Position numbers and translations under genes: made by a program. A stretch of DNA of 64,000 bases from Opitutaceae bacterium (GTDB taxonomy: Bacteria; Verrucomicrobiota; Verrucomicrobiia; Opitutales; Opitutaceae): NCBI GenBank assembly GCA_016794785.1, contig JAEUHC010000018.1, positions 1 to 64,000 on the forward strand, read 5' to 3'. The notes beneath the pieces were generated by a model, which was not told the origin of the DNA, made no database searches, and saw nothing but the letters and a program-made list of their open reading frames with translations. This document shows, piece by piece, positions 25,763 to 34,673 of the stretch. Positions within the stretch are counted from its first letter, which is position 1. Each line of letters starts with the position of its first letter.

Positions 25763-28300
25763 ATGACGCCAGGACCCGGCCACGCGAAGCCACGCTGCCC
25801 GCGCTGCGGGAAGGAAGTGGCGACCATCGTGGCGGAGGATTACTGCGTGGCCTGCCTGTTCGACGCGATCGATTCCGCCTCGGGACCCGGCGGGGAGCCC
25901 GCCCCGGCCACGGGCATGGGCGCGGGGGCGTCGCCAGCGACCACGCTGCTGCCGGTTCCGGGCTACACCGTGGATGCGGAACTCGCGCGCGGCGGGATGG
26001 GCATCGTGTATCGCGCGCGGCAATGGGCGCCGGAGCGCGAGGTCGCGCTGAAGATGCTGCTGCCCTCTTCCGCGGCGTCGCCCGACTTGCGTGAGCGCTT
26101 CCAACTTGAGGCGCGCACGCTCTCCGAACTCGACCATCCCGCGATTCTGCCCGTCTACGAAACCGGCGTCCACGACGGCCTGCCATGGTTCACGATGAAG
26201 CTCGCGACCGGCGGCAACCTCGCCGAGGCGGCGCCGCGCTTCCGCGGCCGCTGGCACGAGATCGCGGAGTTGATCGCGACCGTGGCCGAGGCGGTGCATT
26301 TCGCGCACGGGCGCGGGATCCTGCACCGGGACCTCAAGCCGGGCAACATCCTCTTCGACGCCGTCGGCCGGCCTTTCGTGGCGGATTTCGGCCTCGCGAA
26401 GCTCATTCGCGCGGACGGCGATTTCACGCGCACCGCGCTGGCCCTGGGCACGCCGAGTTACCTCGCGCCGGAAGTGGCCGCCCGCAGTGCGCGCGAAGCC
26501 ACCATTGCGAGCGACGTCTATGGGCTCGGCGCGATGCTGTTCGAACTGCTCGCCGGCCGTCCGCCCTTCGAGGCCGAGGGCCTGCCCGCGCTGCTGCGGA
26601 AAATCGCCGAGGATGAGCTGGCAAGTGTCGGGCCGGCGAATGGACAGCCCGGTTCCCGCGCGGCCCGCGTGCCGCGCGACCTCGAGGTCATCACGCTCAA
26701 GTGCCTCGCGAAGAATCCTGCGCACCGCTACGGCAGCGCGCATGAGCTGGCGGCGGAGCTGCGCCGCTGGCTCCGGGGCGAGCCGGTTCTCGCGCGTCCG
26801 CCCTCGGCGAGCTATCGCATCGGCATGTTCGTGCGCCGGCGCCCCCTCGTCGTGGGCCTTGCGGCAGGCCTGGCCTTTGCCTTGCTTGCGGGCACCGTCA
26901 TCAGCCTGACGTTGATGTTCCGTGCGCGGGAGTCGCAGGCCGACTTGGCCGCGTTTGCCGCCTTCCTCACCGAGGATGTGCTCGCGGCGGCCCGCCCGCG
27001 GGAGGTGGAGGGAGGGCAGGGGATCAACATCACCGTGCGCGATGCGTTGGTGGCCGCGGATGAAAAGCTGCCGGATCGATTCGTCGGCCGGGCGCGGGCG
27101 GAGGCCCTCACGCGCCACACCCTCGGGGTCACCTTCTACAACCTCGGCGAGACGGCCCGCGGTATCGCGCAACTGGAACGCGCCCGGGAGCTGCAGCGGA
27201 AAACCCTCGGCGAGCGCGATCCCAGGACCCTTCACACGATGACGCGCCTCGGCCAGCTCTACTTGAACGCCGGCAGGTCCAAGGACGCGATCGCCGTGAC
27301 CGATGAAGCCCTCGCGGGCCAACTGGCGGTGCTCGGTCCGGATCATCAGCAGACCATTGAAACGATGACGAATCTTGGGCTCCTGTTCAGCCGATCGGAG
27401 ACGCTCGATCTCCCGCGGGCCGTGGCGATTGGCGAGCAGGCGCTCGAGCGGGCGCAACGCACCCTGGGCCCAAAGGCGCGCCTGACCTGGCTTTGCATGC
27501 TGCATCTGGGCTTGGCCTACACGCAGACGGGGCGCTTTTCCGAGGCGGTGGCGCTCCACGAATTCGTGCTCGCGCAACTGCGGGCGGTCGATCCCGCGCC
27601 CAATGGCTACACGCTAAGGGTCATGAACGATCTGGGCTTCGCATACGTAGGCGCCCGGCAGTTCGATCAAGCGATTCAGCTCCACCGCGAGGCGATGGAG
27701 CTGTCCAAAACCCAACTCGGGGAGGAGCACCCGCAGCGGTTGATGTTCATGAACAACCTCGCCGCCGACTACCTGGCCAAGGAGGATTTCGCCGCGGCCG
27801 AGGCGACGGCGCGCGCGTGCGTGGAACTGCGGACCAAGACGCTCGGGGCCGGCCATTTTGACACGCTCGGCACCAAGATGACGCTCGCGCACAGCCTGCT
27901 GGCCCAAGGCCGGCACGCAGCCGCCGAGCCGCTCGTCCGCGAGGTTTTGGCCGCGCTCGAGCAGGTGGCTCCCGACGACTTGAGGACGCACGCGACGCGT
28001 TTGACACACGCCGAAGCGCTCCTCGGCCTCCAGCGAAACAAGGAAGCGGACGCGCTGGCGGAGGCAGCCATCGCCCGGTTGGAACCAATCCGAGCCCGGG
28101 TTCCAATCGCATCCGTTCCCCTCGATCAAAGGCTCGCGCGTATCGCGCGCCTCCACGCGGCGCAGGGTGACGCGGAGCGCGCCGCACGCTGGGAGGAGCG
28201 ACGCCGGGAGTGGGCGGAATGGGATGAGGCTCGCCGGCGGGAACTCGCAGCCGCAGGCCGCGGAGCAGCGATAGGGCCGTCGGGGGCCGGCCGGCCATGA
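25763..28300 (+). CDS. Membrane Ser/Thr protein kinase with zinc-ribbon-like start and TPR domain
   Basis: 845 residues. A Cys knuckle starts the protein (CPRCG at about 12-16 and CVAC at 28-31). The kinase domain follows: glycine loop LARGGMGIVYRA (74-85), the VAIK-type Lys97, the catalytic loop HRDLKPGN (188-195) and DFG (208-210). One transmembrane helix spans about 361-385 (LVVGLAAGLAFALLAGTVIS). The outside portion (about 400-810) is a chain of TPR-like repeats with NLG/EHP-type motifs, a likely ligand or protein sensor. The PASTA repeats of PknB are absent. Substrates are unknown; the sigma factor just upstream is the obvious candidate. The final part is charged and Arg-rich. Confidence 0.9.
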   Translation: MTPGPGHAKPRCPRCGKEVATIVAEDYCVACLFDAIDSASGPGGEPAPATGMGAGASPATTLLPVPGYTVDAELARGGMGIVYRARQWAPEREVALKMLLPSSAASPDLRERFQLEARTLSELDHPAILPVYETGVHDGLPWFTMKLATGGNLAEAAPRFRGRWHEIAELIATVAEAVHFAHGRGILHRDLKPGNILFDAVGRPFVADFGLAKLIRADGDFTRTALALGTPSYLAPEVAARSAREATIASDVYGLGAMLFELLAGRPPFEAEGLPALLRKIAEDELASVGPANGQPGSRAARVPRDLEVITLKCLAKNPAHRYGSAHELAAELRRWLRGEPVLARPPSASYRIGMFVRRRPLVVGLAAGLAFALLAGTVISLTLMFRARESQADLAAFAAFLTEDVLAAARPREVEGGQGINITVRDALVAADEKLPDRFVGRARAEALTRHTLGVTFYNLGETARGIAQLERARELQRKTLGERDPRTLHTMTRLGQLYLNAGRSKDAIAVTDEALAGQLAVLGPDHQQTIETMTNLGLLFSRSETLDLPRAVAIGEQALERAQRTLGPKARLTWLCMLHLGLAYTQTGRFSEAVALHEFVLAQLRAVDPAPNGYTLRVMNDLGFAYVGARQFDQAIQLHREAMELSKTQLGEEHPQRLMFMNNLAADYLAKEDFAAAEATARACVELRTKTLGAGHFDTLGTKMTLAHSLLAQGRHAAAEPLVREVLAALEQVAPDDLRTHATRLTHAEALLGLQRNKEADALAEAAIARLEPIRARVPIASVPLDQRLARIARLHAAQGDAERAARWEERRREWAEWDEARRRELAAAGRGAAIGPSGAGRP

Positions 28301-28462
28301 CCGAAATCGCCCAGCGCCCTGCCTTGCGGCCCGGGCTTACCGGGGTTGTTGTTTTCTCCGCAGGTGGGATCGCCCGCCAACTGTGGAGGCGCGGCCTGCG
28401 CCGAGTTGCCTTACGACTGACGCACCGCTCCCCAGTTGAAGCACGCGTTGACGGCCGCCTGC

Positions 28463-28927
28463 CTATCGCCCGCGCGTGTAGTGAAACTCCTTCCCGAGCA
28501 GCTCTGGGTTCCTCGCTTCCTTCTCCAGCAGGGCGCGCAGCGCGGCCGAGCTGGAGGTTTCCTTGGGAATCACTTTGCTGCTTACGACCCGGAGCGTGAG
28601 CCGGTCATCAGCGTCGGAAAGTCGCCAGGTGAGCAACGAATGCTTCCGGTTGTTCGGGTCGAGGTGCAGCACGCTCACAAACGGCACGCCGCCGAGGTCG
28701 CTGTGGTGCGCGGAGTAGAGGTCGCCATTGTAGCTGACGATATAGGTCGCGGCGTCGAGCTGACGGACCTTCATCACGTCGGTATCGCCGACGGCTTTCC
28801 ACGTGCCGACGAGCTTGTCGTCGGTCCCCCGCGTGGGCTTTTCCGTGATCGGCGCCTCAAATTCGCAGCCGCCGAGCAGCAGCGCGGCGAAGCCGAGGAA
28901 AATCTTGAGCGGCCGGGTGGCGTTCAT
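28463..28927 (-). CDS. Small lipoprotein
   Basis: 154 residues starting at the ATG at 28927. The first 22 form a lipoprotein signal (IFLGFAALLLGGCEFEAP) with a LLGGC lipobox, so Lgt and LspA should process it at Cys21. The rest is a small beta-rich domain (LVGTWKAVGDTDVMKVRQLD and TYIVSYNGDLYSAHHSDLGG) that looks like a lipocalin/DUF-type barrel; no family was recognised. It is on the same strand as the pdh genes, 34 bases downstream of E2, and may be read through with them. Confidence 0.75.
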   Translation of the reverse strand: MNATRPLKIFLGFAALLLGGCEFEAPITEKPTRGTDDKLVGTWKAVGDTDVMKVRQLDAATYIVSYNGDLYSAHHSDLGGVPFVSVLHLDPNNRKHSLLTWRLSDADDRLTLRVVSSKVIPKETSSSAALRALLEKEARNPELLGKEFHYTRGR

Positions 28928-28961
28928 GGCGGAAAATCGCGCGGTGCCCGCCACCGCGGCC

Positions 28962-30239
28962 TCACACGAGCAGCAGAGCCGGCGCCTCGATGAGCTGCTT
29001 GAGCGCCCCGAGGAACTGCGCGCCGACCGCACCGTCGAAGACGCGGTGATCGCACGAGAGCGTGACCGTGAGCGTCTGGCCGACGACAATCTGGCCGTTC
29101 TTCACGACAGGCTTGGTGACCGTCGTGCCGACGGCGAGAATCGCGGCGTTGGGCGGGTTGATGATCGCGGTGAACTTCGGGATGCCCATCATGCCGAGGT
29201 TCGAGACGCAGAAGGTGCCGCCGGTGAACTCCGCGGGCACGAGCTTCTTCTCCTTGGCCTTCTTGCCGAGCGCCTTGGCCTCGGTGCTGATCTGGAAGAC
29301 GCTCTTTAGGTGCGCATCGCGGATCACGGGCGTGATGAGGCCATCCTCCATCGCGACGGCAAACGCGACGTGCGCGGCGCCGTGGTGGCGGATGTGCGTG
29401 CCCTCCCAGGATGTGTTGACCGCGGGCACGCGGCGCAGTGCCTCGGCGCTGGCCTTGAGGATGAAGTCGTTGACCGAGAGCTTCACGCCCTCCTTCTCAA
29501 GCCCGGTGTTGAGCTGCTCGCGGATCGCCAGGAGCGGCGCGGCGTCCATCTCGATGTCGAGGTAGACGTAGGGAATAGTGGTCGTGGACTCGACCATGCG
29601 CTTGGCGATGACCCCGCGCATCGTGGAAACCGGCACGAGGCGCTCGTCCTGAATCGGGCCCTTCGCCGCAACCGCGCCGCCGGAAAAAGTCCCGGTGGAT
29701 TTTGCGCCGGAGGTCGCGCCGCCATTTTTCTCCGCGGCGAGGATGTCGGCGCGCACGATGCGGCCGCCCGGACCGGAGCCCGTGACGCGCGCTGGATCGA
29801 TTTTCTTTTCACCGGCGAGTTTCTTCGCGAGCGGGGAGATCTTGATGCGGCCGGTGTTGACGACCGGGGTGACGACGGGAGCTGCAACCGCCGGTGCCGG
29901 CGCGGCAGCGGCGACGGCAACGGGCGCGGCAGGTGTCGCCGCCGGAGCGGCAGCGGCCGCGGCGGGCGCGGGCTTGGCCGCAGGGGTATCCACTTTCTCG
30001 CCGGGCTTGCCGATGGCGCAGAGCGGGGCGCCAAGGGCGACTTGGGAGCCAGCGGGCGCGAAGATTCTCAGCAACGTGCCGTCGAAGAAGCTCTCGAGCT
30101 CCATCGTGGCCTTGTCGGTCTCGACCTCGGCGAGCATGTCGCCGGCCTTAACGGCGTCGCCTTCCTTCTTCAGCCATTTCACCAGCGTGCCCACCGTCAT
30201 GGTGTCGCTGAGTTTCGGCATTTCGATGATGTTGGCCAT
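28962..30239 (-). CDS. pdhC: Pyruvate dehydrogenase E2 (dihydrolipoamide acetyltransferase)
   Basis: 425 residues. It transfers acetyl groups from lipoyl-Lys to CoA. The N-terminal lipoyl domain carries ETDKATMELES, with Lys43 the lipoylation site. A Pro/Ala-rich linker (about 85-130) follows, then a peripheral-subunit-binding domain (KISPLAKKLAGEKKIDPARV). The catalytic domain ends with DHRVFDGAVGAQFL, whose His-Asp pair (about 398-402) is the active site. It lies downstream of E1 alpha and beta in a probable operon with 106 bases before it. The E3 gene is not in the window. Confidence 0.95.
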   Translation of the reverse strand: MANIIEMPKLSDTMTVGTLVKWLKKEGDAVKAGDMLAEVETDKATMELESFFDGTLLRIFAPAGSQVALGAPLCAIGKPGEKVDTPAAKPAPAAAAAAPAATPAAPVAVAAAAPAPAVAAPVVTPVVNTGRIKISPLAKKLAGEKKIDPARVTGSGPGGRIVRADILAAEKNGGATSGAKSTGTFSGGAVAAKGPIQDERLVPVSTMRGVIAKRMVESTTTIPYVYLDIEMDAAPLLAIREQLNTGLEKEGVKLSVNDFILKASAEALRRVPAVNTSWEGTHIRHHGAAHVAFAVAMEDGLITPVIRDAHLKSVFQISTEAKALGKKAKEKKLVPAEFTGGTFCVSNLGMMGIPKFTAIINPPNAAILAVGTTVTKPVVKNGQIVVGQTLTVTLSCDHRVFDGAVGAQFLGALKQLIEAPALLLV

Positions 30240-30345
30240 GGATGGAGAAAAATCAGAAAACGTGGGAAAGCGGGAAAGTGAAAAACAGAAGCAGGCGGTG
30301 GCTGGAGTCGTTTTTGCGATTTCAGCGTTTCCGCTTTTCCAATTT

Positions 30346-31323
30346 TTAGCCGACGGCGGCCAAGGCGGCCTTGAGCACGCGCTGGGGATTCGGCAGTTGC
30401 TCGACCTCGACCGGCGGCGAGTAGATTGCGGGCGCGTCGATCGTCGCGAGGCGGTGGATCGGGCCGTCGAGTTCGTCGAAGGCCTCGCGCTGGATCATGT
30501 AGGCGAGCTGCGTGCCGACACTGGCAAACGGTTTCTGCTCCTCGACGATCAGCACGCGGTGCGTCTTGGCGACGGACTTGAGCACGGTGTCGATGTCGAG
30601 CGGACGGATGGTGCGGAGATCGACGATCTCGACGGAGACGTCGTGCTCCTTTTCCAGGATCGAGGCGGCGGCGAGCGAGTGCAGCACGGAGCGTCCGTAG
30701 GTGACGATGGTGAGATCAGTGCCCTCGCGCTTCACATCGGCGAGGCCGAGCGGGATCACATACTCGGCCTCGGGCACCTCGCCCTTTTCGCCGTAGAGCA
30801 TGGTGTTCTCGAGGAAGAAAACCGGGTCGTTGTCACGGATGGCGGACTTCAGCAGACCCTTGGCGTCGTAGGCGGTGGCGGGCACGACGACCTTCACGCC
30901 CGGGTGATTGGCCAGGACGTTCTCCGGCGTGTGCGAGTGCGTGGCGCCGACGTTGGTGCCGCCGTTGGCCGGCCCGCGGATGACGATCGGGCAGTTGATT
31001 TGGCCGCCGCTCATGTAGCGGACATTGGCGGCGTTGTTCAGAATTTGGTCGAACGCGACGGAGTAGAACGACCAGAACATCAGCTCCATCACGGGGCGGA
31101 CGCCCAGCATCGAGGCGCCGATGCCCATGCCGATGAAGCCGGCCTCGGAGATGGGCGTGTCGACGATGCGTTGCGGGCCAAACTTGGCGAGCAGGCCCTC
31201 GGTGACCTTGTAGGCGCCGTTGAACTGCGCGACTTCCTCGCCCATGACGACGACGTTCTTGTCGCGGGTGAGTTCCTCGGCGAGGGCGTGGCGGACAGCT
31301 TCGCGGAAAGTGATTTGAGGCAT
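30346..31323 (-). CDS. pdhB: Pyruvate dehydrogenase E1 beta subunit
   Basis: 325 residues. With E1alpha it decarboxylates pyruvate and acetylates the E2 lipoyl group. The first residues MPQITFREAVRHALAEELTR lead into a transketolase-like fold with VMGEEVAQFNGAYKVTEGLL; the Glu of GEEVAQ helps activate thiamine diphosphate. The segment DTPISEAGFIGMGIGASMLG is typical of the alpha2beta2-type E1. The C-terminal transketolase part includes IVEEQKPFASVGTQLAY. The 49-base gap to pdhA and identical strand suggest one transcript. Confidence 0.96.
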   Translation of the reverse strand: MPQITFREAVRHALAEELTRDKNVVVMGEEVAQFNGAYKVTEGLLAKFGPQRIVDTPISEAGFIGMGIGASMLGVRPVMELMFWSFYSVAFDQILNNAANVRYMSGGQINCPIVIRGPANGGTNVGATHSHTPENVLANHPGVKVVVPATAYDAKGLLKSAIRDNDPVFFLENTMLYGEKGEVPEAEYVIPLGLADVKREGTDLTIVTYGRSVLHSLAAASILEKEHDVSVEIVDLRTIRPLDIDTVLKSVAKTHRVLIVEEQKPFASVGTQLAYMIQREAFDELDGPIHRLATIDAPAIYSPPVEVEQLPNPQRVLKAALAAVG

Positions 31324-31340
31324 CTCGGAAAAGGTGGCGG

Positions 31341-31360
31341 TGAAAGTTGAAAGGTGAAAG
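31341..31360. repeat. Short GTTGAAAG/GTGAAAG repeat
   Basis: TGAAAGTTGAAAGGTGAAAG in the pdhA-pdhB gap. The same heptamer-like unit recurs, direct and inverted, at 48283-48370, and GGAAAG/GTGAAAA variants occur in the pdhB-pdhC gap (about 30265-30290). It looks like a dispersed intergenic motif of the genome. Confidence 0.5.
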
Positions 31361-31372
31361 ACCCGCGGCGGC

Positions 31373-32470
31373 TCAGTCGAAGAAAAGTCGGCCCTGGGAT
31401 TTGCGCTCGGAGGGATGGTCGGACTCCCAATAGACGTCCTTCTGGATGTCGTCCGGCGTGGGGAAGGGACTGGCTTCGGAGAAGTCCGCGGCGAGGTCGG
31501 CCTCGTTGCGCGCCTCCGTGTCGATCTTTTCGATCAACGCCTCGTTGAGCACGCCTTCCGCGACGAGCTGGTCTTGGAAAACCTGAATCGGATCCTTGGT
31601 GCGCCGGTATTCCTCGATCTCCTGCTTGCTGCGGTAGGTGTTGTCGGGATCGGCGACGGAGTGGCCGCGGTAGCGATAGGTGACGATCTCGACGACGGCC
31701 GGCTGATTCTTTTCACGGGCGGCGGTGAGGAACTTGTCCATCGTGGCGCGGACCTCGTAGACGTCGTGGCCGCTGCACTGGCCCCAGGCCATGTTGTAGC
31801 CCTCGGCGCGTTTCGCGAGTGCGCCGGCGGACGAGCGCGCCTGGCTCGTGCCCATCGAGTAGCCGTTGTTCTCGATGACAAAAATGCACGGCAGGCTCCA
31901 AAGCGCGGCGAGGTTGTAGGCCTCGTGCACGGCGCCTTGGTTGACCGCGCCGTCGCCCATGAACGCCATCGCGGCGCCCTTGAGTCCCTGGTATTTCACG
32001 CCGTAGGCGAGGCCGACGCCGAGCGGGATCTGGCCGCCGACGATGCCATGGCCGCCCCAGTAATTGCGCGACGGATCAAAGTAATGCATCGAGCCGCCCT
32101 TGCCCTTGGAGCAACCGGTGGCCTTGCCGTAGAGTTCGGCCATGAGCGGCTTCGTGTCCATGCCGACGGCCATCGCGTGGCCGTGATCTCGGTAGGCGGT
32201 GATGACGTGATCGTTTTTCCCCATCAGGGAGCAACAACCGACGGCGACGGCCTCCTGGCCGATGTAGAGGTGGAGAAAGCCGCCGATCTTCTTGGCTTGG
32301 TAGGCGCGGAGGCTGCGCTCCTCAAAGCGACGGATGCGCACCATCTTCCGGTGCAGCTCGATCTTCTCGTCGCGGGACAGCTTGGCGTTGATTGACGCCT
32401 TGGCGTGCGGGTTGGCAGGCGCCGCGGGCGCGGGTTTCTTCTCGGCGGTGGCAGTCGGTTTCTTGCTCAC
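31373..32470 (-). CDS. pdhA: Pyruvate dehydrogenase E1 alpha subunit
   Basis: 365 residues from a GTG at 32470 (a TTG at 32527 could add 19). Thiamine-diphosphate enzyme of the E1 alpha type. The cofactor motif is GDGAVNQGAVHEAYNLAALW through VIENN, matching the GDG-x26-NN rule. Other family segments are FLHLYIGQEAVAVG, AMAFMGDGAVNQG and the RYRGHSVADPDNTYRSK loop around the catalytic His and regulatory site. The first 30 residues are a Lys/Ala/Pro-rich tail (KKPTATAEKKPAPAAPANPH) not needed for catalysis. It heads the pdhA-pdhB-pdhC run. Confidence 0.93.
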   Translation of the reverse strand: MSKKPTATAEKKPAPAAPANPHAKASINAKLSRDEKIELHRKMVRIRRFEERSLRAYQAKKIGGFLHLYIGQEAVAVGCCSLMGKNDHVITAYRDHGHAMAVGMDTKPLMAELYGKATGCSKGKGGSMHYFDPSRNYWGGHGIVGGQIPLGVGLAYGVKYQGLKGAAMAFMGDGAVNQGAVHEAYNLAALWSLPCIFVIENNGYSMGTSQARSSAGALAKRAEGYNMAWGQCSGHDVYEVRATMDKFLTAAREKNQPAVVEIVTYRYRGHSVADPDNTYRSKQEIEEYRRTKDPIQVFQDQLVAEGVLNEALIEKIDTEARNEADLAADFSEASPFPTPDDIQKDVYWESDHPSERKSQGRLFFD

Positions 32471-32523
32471 GGAAAGTCGTTTGGATTTTGAAACGATAAA
32501 GTGTTTGTCGGCGGGCGGGGAAA

Positions 32524-33373
32524 TCAAGCGTGGATTGGGTCAACCTGGGGCGCCTTGACGCGCAGTGTGCGTTCCAGGGAGTGCACCTGCGCGACGATGG
32601 GCTCCTCGAGCGTCGCGGCCCGCGGTCCGGGATGGGTGGCGCTGAAGCGCATCGCGGTCTCGCCCTCGTAGCCGCCTTCCTCGCGCACGCGCCGGCTGGG
32701 CATGTAGCCCATCGCGTCGTTGGAATAGCCCGCAACCTAGACGGCAGCGAGGCCGGCGAGCTGGCGCTTCAGGCGCAGCGGGTAGTCCACGCACAGCTCG
32801 CCTCTGATGGCTGCGAGCACGATAGCGGCGCCGAAACCCACGACCTGCACGGGGCAGGGGCAGGTCGTCGGTGGTTTTTCGCACGCGTCGATCTTCGCCA
32901 TAAAGCGTTTCGCGTCGTCAGCCTCCTGTCGGTCCTTCGAGGCTATCCAGTCTTGGAACTTCTCGTGCGTCGGGGTGCGTGGTCGAGTGCGACGGTGCTG
33001 TAGGCGGCGCGCTACGGGCCGCGCACGTCGCGTGGCGAAACGCGGAGCGCGGTCTCGACCGCATTGGCGAGGGCGCGTCCTGTTCTCCGCGAGATCACGA
33101 CCGTTGGCGCGCCTGGCTTTGGCGATGCGCGGGTCGCGTTTCTCGCCGGGCGAGCGGCCGAGGCGGAACTCCGGCCCGCTGTGAGTTTGCGAGGCGTTCA
33201 GAAGCAGTCCCTCGCGCGGCGGACGGTGGGTGTCGGCGACCCGTTTTTCCAAGTTCAGCTGCAGCGCCCCCGCGGCACGCCGATGAAATCGAGCGTCACG
33301 ATGGCCAGGCGCGCGCGAGGGCGGCCGCCGCGCGGAGTTCGACGACCAGGGCGAGCGCGAGCATCGATTTCAT
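32524..33373 (-). pseudogene. Decayed neutral/alkaline ceramidase-like gene
   Basis: Conserved pieces of the neutral-ceramidase-like family appear in order but in different frames: IVTLDFIGVPRG (near 33300), LLLNASQTHSGPEF (about 33210), VVGFGAAIVLAAIRGELCVD, and VAGYSNDAMGYMPSRRVREE. The first frame stops at TGA near 33296. A TAG (32739-32737) interrupts the later frame just before the Gly-Tyr-Ser-Asn-Asp motif, where homologues usually have Trp or another residue. At about 280 codons it is well short of the usual 430 or more, so the middle is also missing. Its original ATG (33373) overlaps the Nudix stop as ATGA. It is therefore a pseudogene with at least two lesions; family assignment is from motif recognition. 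Confidence 0.75.
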
Positions 33374-33873
33374 CGTGCGGATATGGTTTCCTCGACCTCA
33401 ATGGCGATGGGCCGGCCGGGAGCGCAGTTGGCTTTCAGCGCCACAAAGCCGTTGCGGTGGCGATCGTAGATTGGCCAGAGCGCGGTGCGGTCGGTCTCGG
33501 GCAGGGGAATCGTGTCGATGGCGGCGCGGGAGAAAAAACCGAAGCTCCCCTCCGTGATCGGCGGCGGCAGGCCGGGCACCGGAACCTTGCACCGAAATAG
33601 AAACATCAGCCAGTGCGACTGTCCCTCATAGGCCTTTTCCGCAATCATGGCGAAGAGATGGAGGTCGCCCGTGACGATGCGGTGGCCCGTCTCCTCGTGG
33701 GTCTCGCGCACCGCGCACTCGAAGGGAGACTCGCCGATGCCGGTCTCGAGCTTGCCACCGATCGGTGACCAGACGCCCAAATTGGGTGGTTTGGCGCGGA
33801 GCATGAGCAATTGTTCACCGGCGGTATTTTCCAGGAAGACAAGGACGGCGATCCGGTGGGCGAGGGGAGGCAT
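33370..33873 (-). CDS. Nudix hydrolase
   Basis: 167 residues from the ATG at 33873. Nudix proteins hydrolyse nucleoside diphosphates linked to another group. The Nudix box reads GGKLETGIGESPFECAVRE followed by THEETGH: the REXXEE core is intact, but two extra residues lie between the Gly-Gly and the first Glu, so the box is slightly stretched. The N-terminus (HRIAVLVFLENTAGEQLLML) and the later LPPPITEGSFGFFSR segment are typical of the fold. The substrate is unknown. Its stop overlaps the start of the ceramidase-like pseudogene (ATGA), so the two were once coupled. It is divergent from the pilus cluster across 119 bases. Confidence 0.88.
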   Translation of the reverse strand: MPPLAHRIAVLVFLENTAGEQLLMLRAKPPNLGVWSPIGGKLETGIGESPFECAVRETHEETGHRIVTGDLHLFAMIAEKAYEGQSHWLMFLFRCKVPVPGLPPPITEGSFGFFSRAAIDTIPLPETDRTALWPIYDRHRNGFVALKANCAPGRPIAIEVEETISAR

Positions 33874-33923
33874 CGGGGATTCGGTAGAGACGAGCCGCCC
33901 GCCGACGCGATGCAAAGTCCAAT

Positions 33924-33954
33924 TTGCCGCCCGTCGCCCGGGCAAAAATATGAT
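33924..33954 (+). promoter_or_regulatory. Candidate promoter of the pilus-type operon
   Basis: TTGCCG (33924-33929) and TATGAT (33949-33954) are separated by 19 bases, 38 bases upstream of the ATG of the first gene. The spacing is longer than optimal, so this is a weak candidate judged by eye in the divergent gap. Confidence 0.35.
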
Positions 33955-33992
33955 CGTGACCGGCCGGAGCGACCCGCTCACGGTCAAGAGTG

Positions 33993-34592
33993 ATGCGTGC
34001 GGTTCTCATTCCCCTCCTGCTGGGCCTCGCCTGGGGCGGCGGTGCGACCATGGCTGCGGCGGACGTCGAGGTGTCGGTCGTGCGATTCAACAGCGTCCGC
34101 GCCCCCAATGGCTCCGCGGGCACATGGCTTGAGGCGGATGTCGCGCTCACCGTGAAGCCGCCGCCCGGCGCTGCCGGTCAGATGGTTCCGCGGGTGCGTG
34201 TCGCCCTGACGGTCGCCGTGGAGTCGCCCGGCCCAGCCGGCGGCGAGCGGCGGCTGGACTACTACCGGTCCGACGCCGAGTGCGTGGCGCTGGAGGCGGG
34301 CCGGGCAAACGTCCGCTTCTACCTGCCGCCCGAATTGGTGAAGCGCGATCAGCTCCACGGTGATCCAAAATATTGGGGCGTGGAAATCACGGCCGCGGGG
34401 CGGCCCGCAGCCGCCGTGCGGGCAGCCTATGCGACGTCGCTCGCCAACGCCGAGCAGCGGAAGAATTTTCAGTCCAAGGCGGCGGGGGCCGCTGCGGCCA
34501 ATGATGGCGTGATGCTGCCGCAGTTCCTCACGCCCTTTTCCAACGAGTATCCGCGCGCGACCCCGTCATTCGTCCGTCGCGAGGGACGGTGA
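33993..34592 (+). CDS. Exported protein, Amuc_1102-like (pilus-locus)
   Basis: 199 residues from the ATG at 33993 with a signal peptide (MRAVLIPLLLGLAWGGGATM, cleaved near AAA). The mature part is beta-rich and starts DVEVSVVRFNSVRAPNGSAG. It has WLEADVALTVKPPP and a YWGVEIT segment, consistent with an Ig-like sandwich as reported for Akkermansia Amuc_1102. Identification rests on position (first gene of a five-gene block in the Amuc_1102-1098 order), size and predicted fold. Role in pilus assembly is inferred. It is followed by an 81-base gap and the PilM-like gene. Confidence 0.65.
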   Translation: MRAVLIPLLLGLAWGGGATMAAADVEVSVVRFNSVRAPNGSAGTWLEADVALTVKPPPGAAGQMVPRVRVALTVAVESPGPAGGERRLDYYRSDAECVALEAGRANVRFYLPPELVKRDQLHGDPKYWGVEITAAGRPAAAVRAAYATSLANAEQRKNFQSKAAGAAAANDGVMLPQFLTPFSNEYPRATPSFVRREGR

Positions 34593-34673
34593 GTGGCGCA
34601 CGAACGTTCGGTAACTAACAATCCGCTTGCCGCGTCTGGCCCCATCTGAAATCGCCTTGTCCTTTACCACCCT

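Noticed and set aside
32530..33003. Plus-strand frame across the ceramidase-like remnant
   Set aside because: The family motifs are all on the minus strand; this is a shadow.
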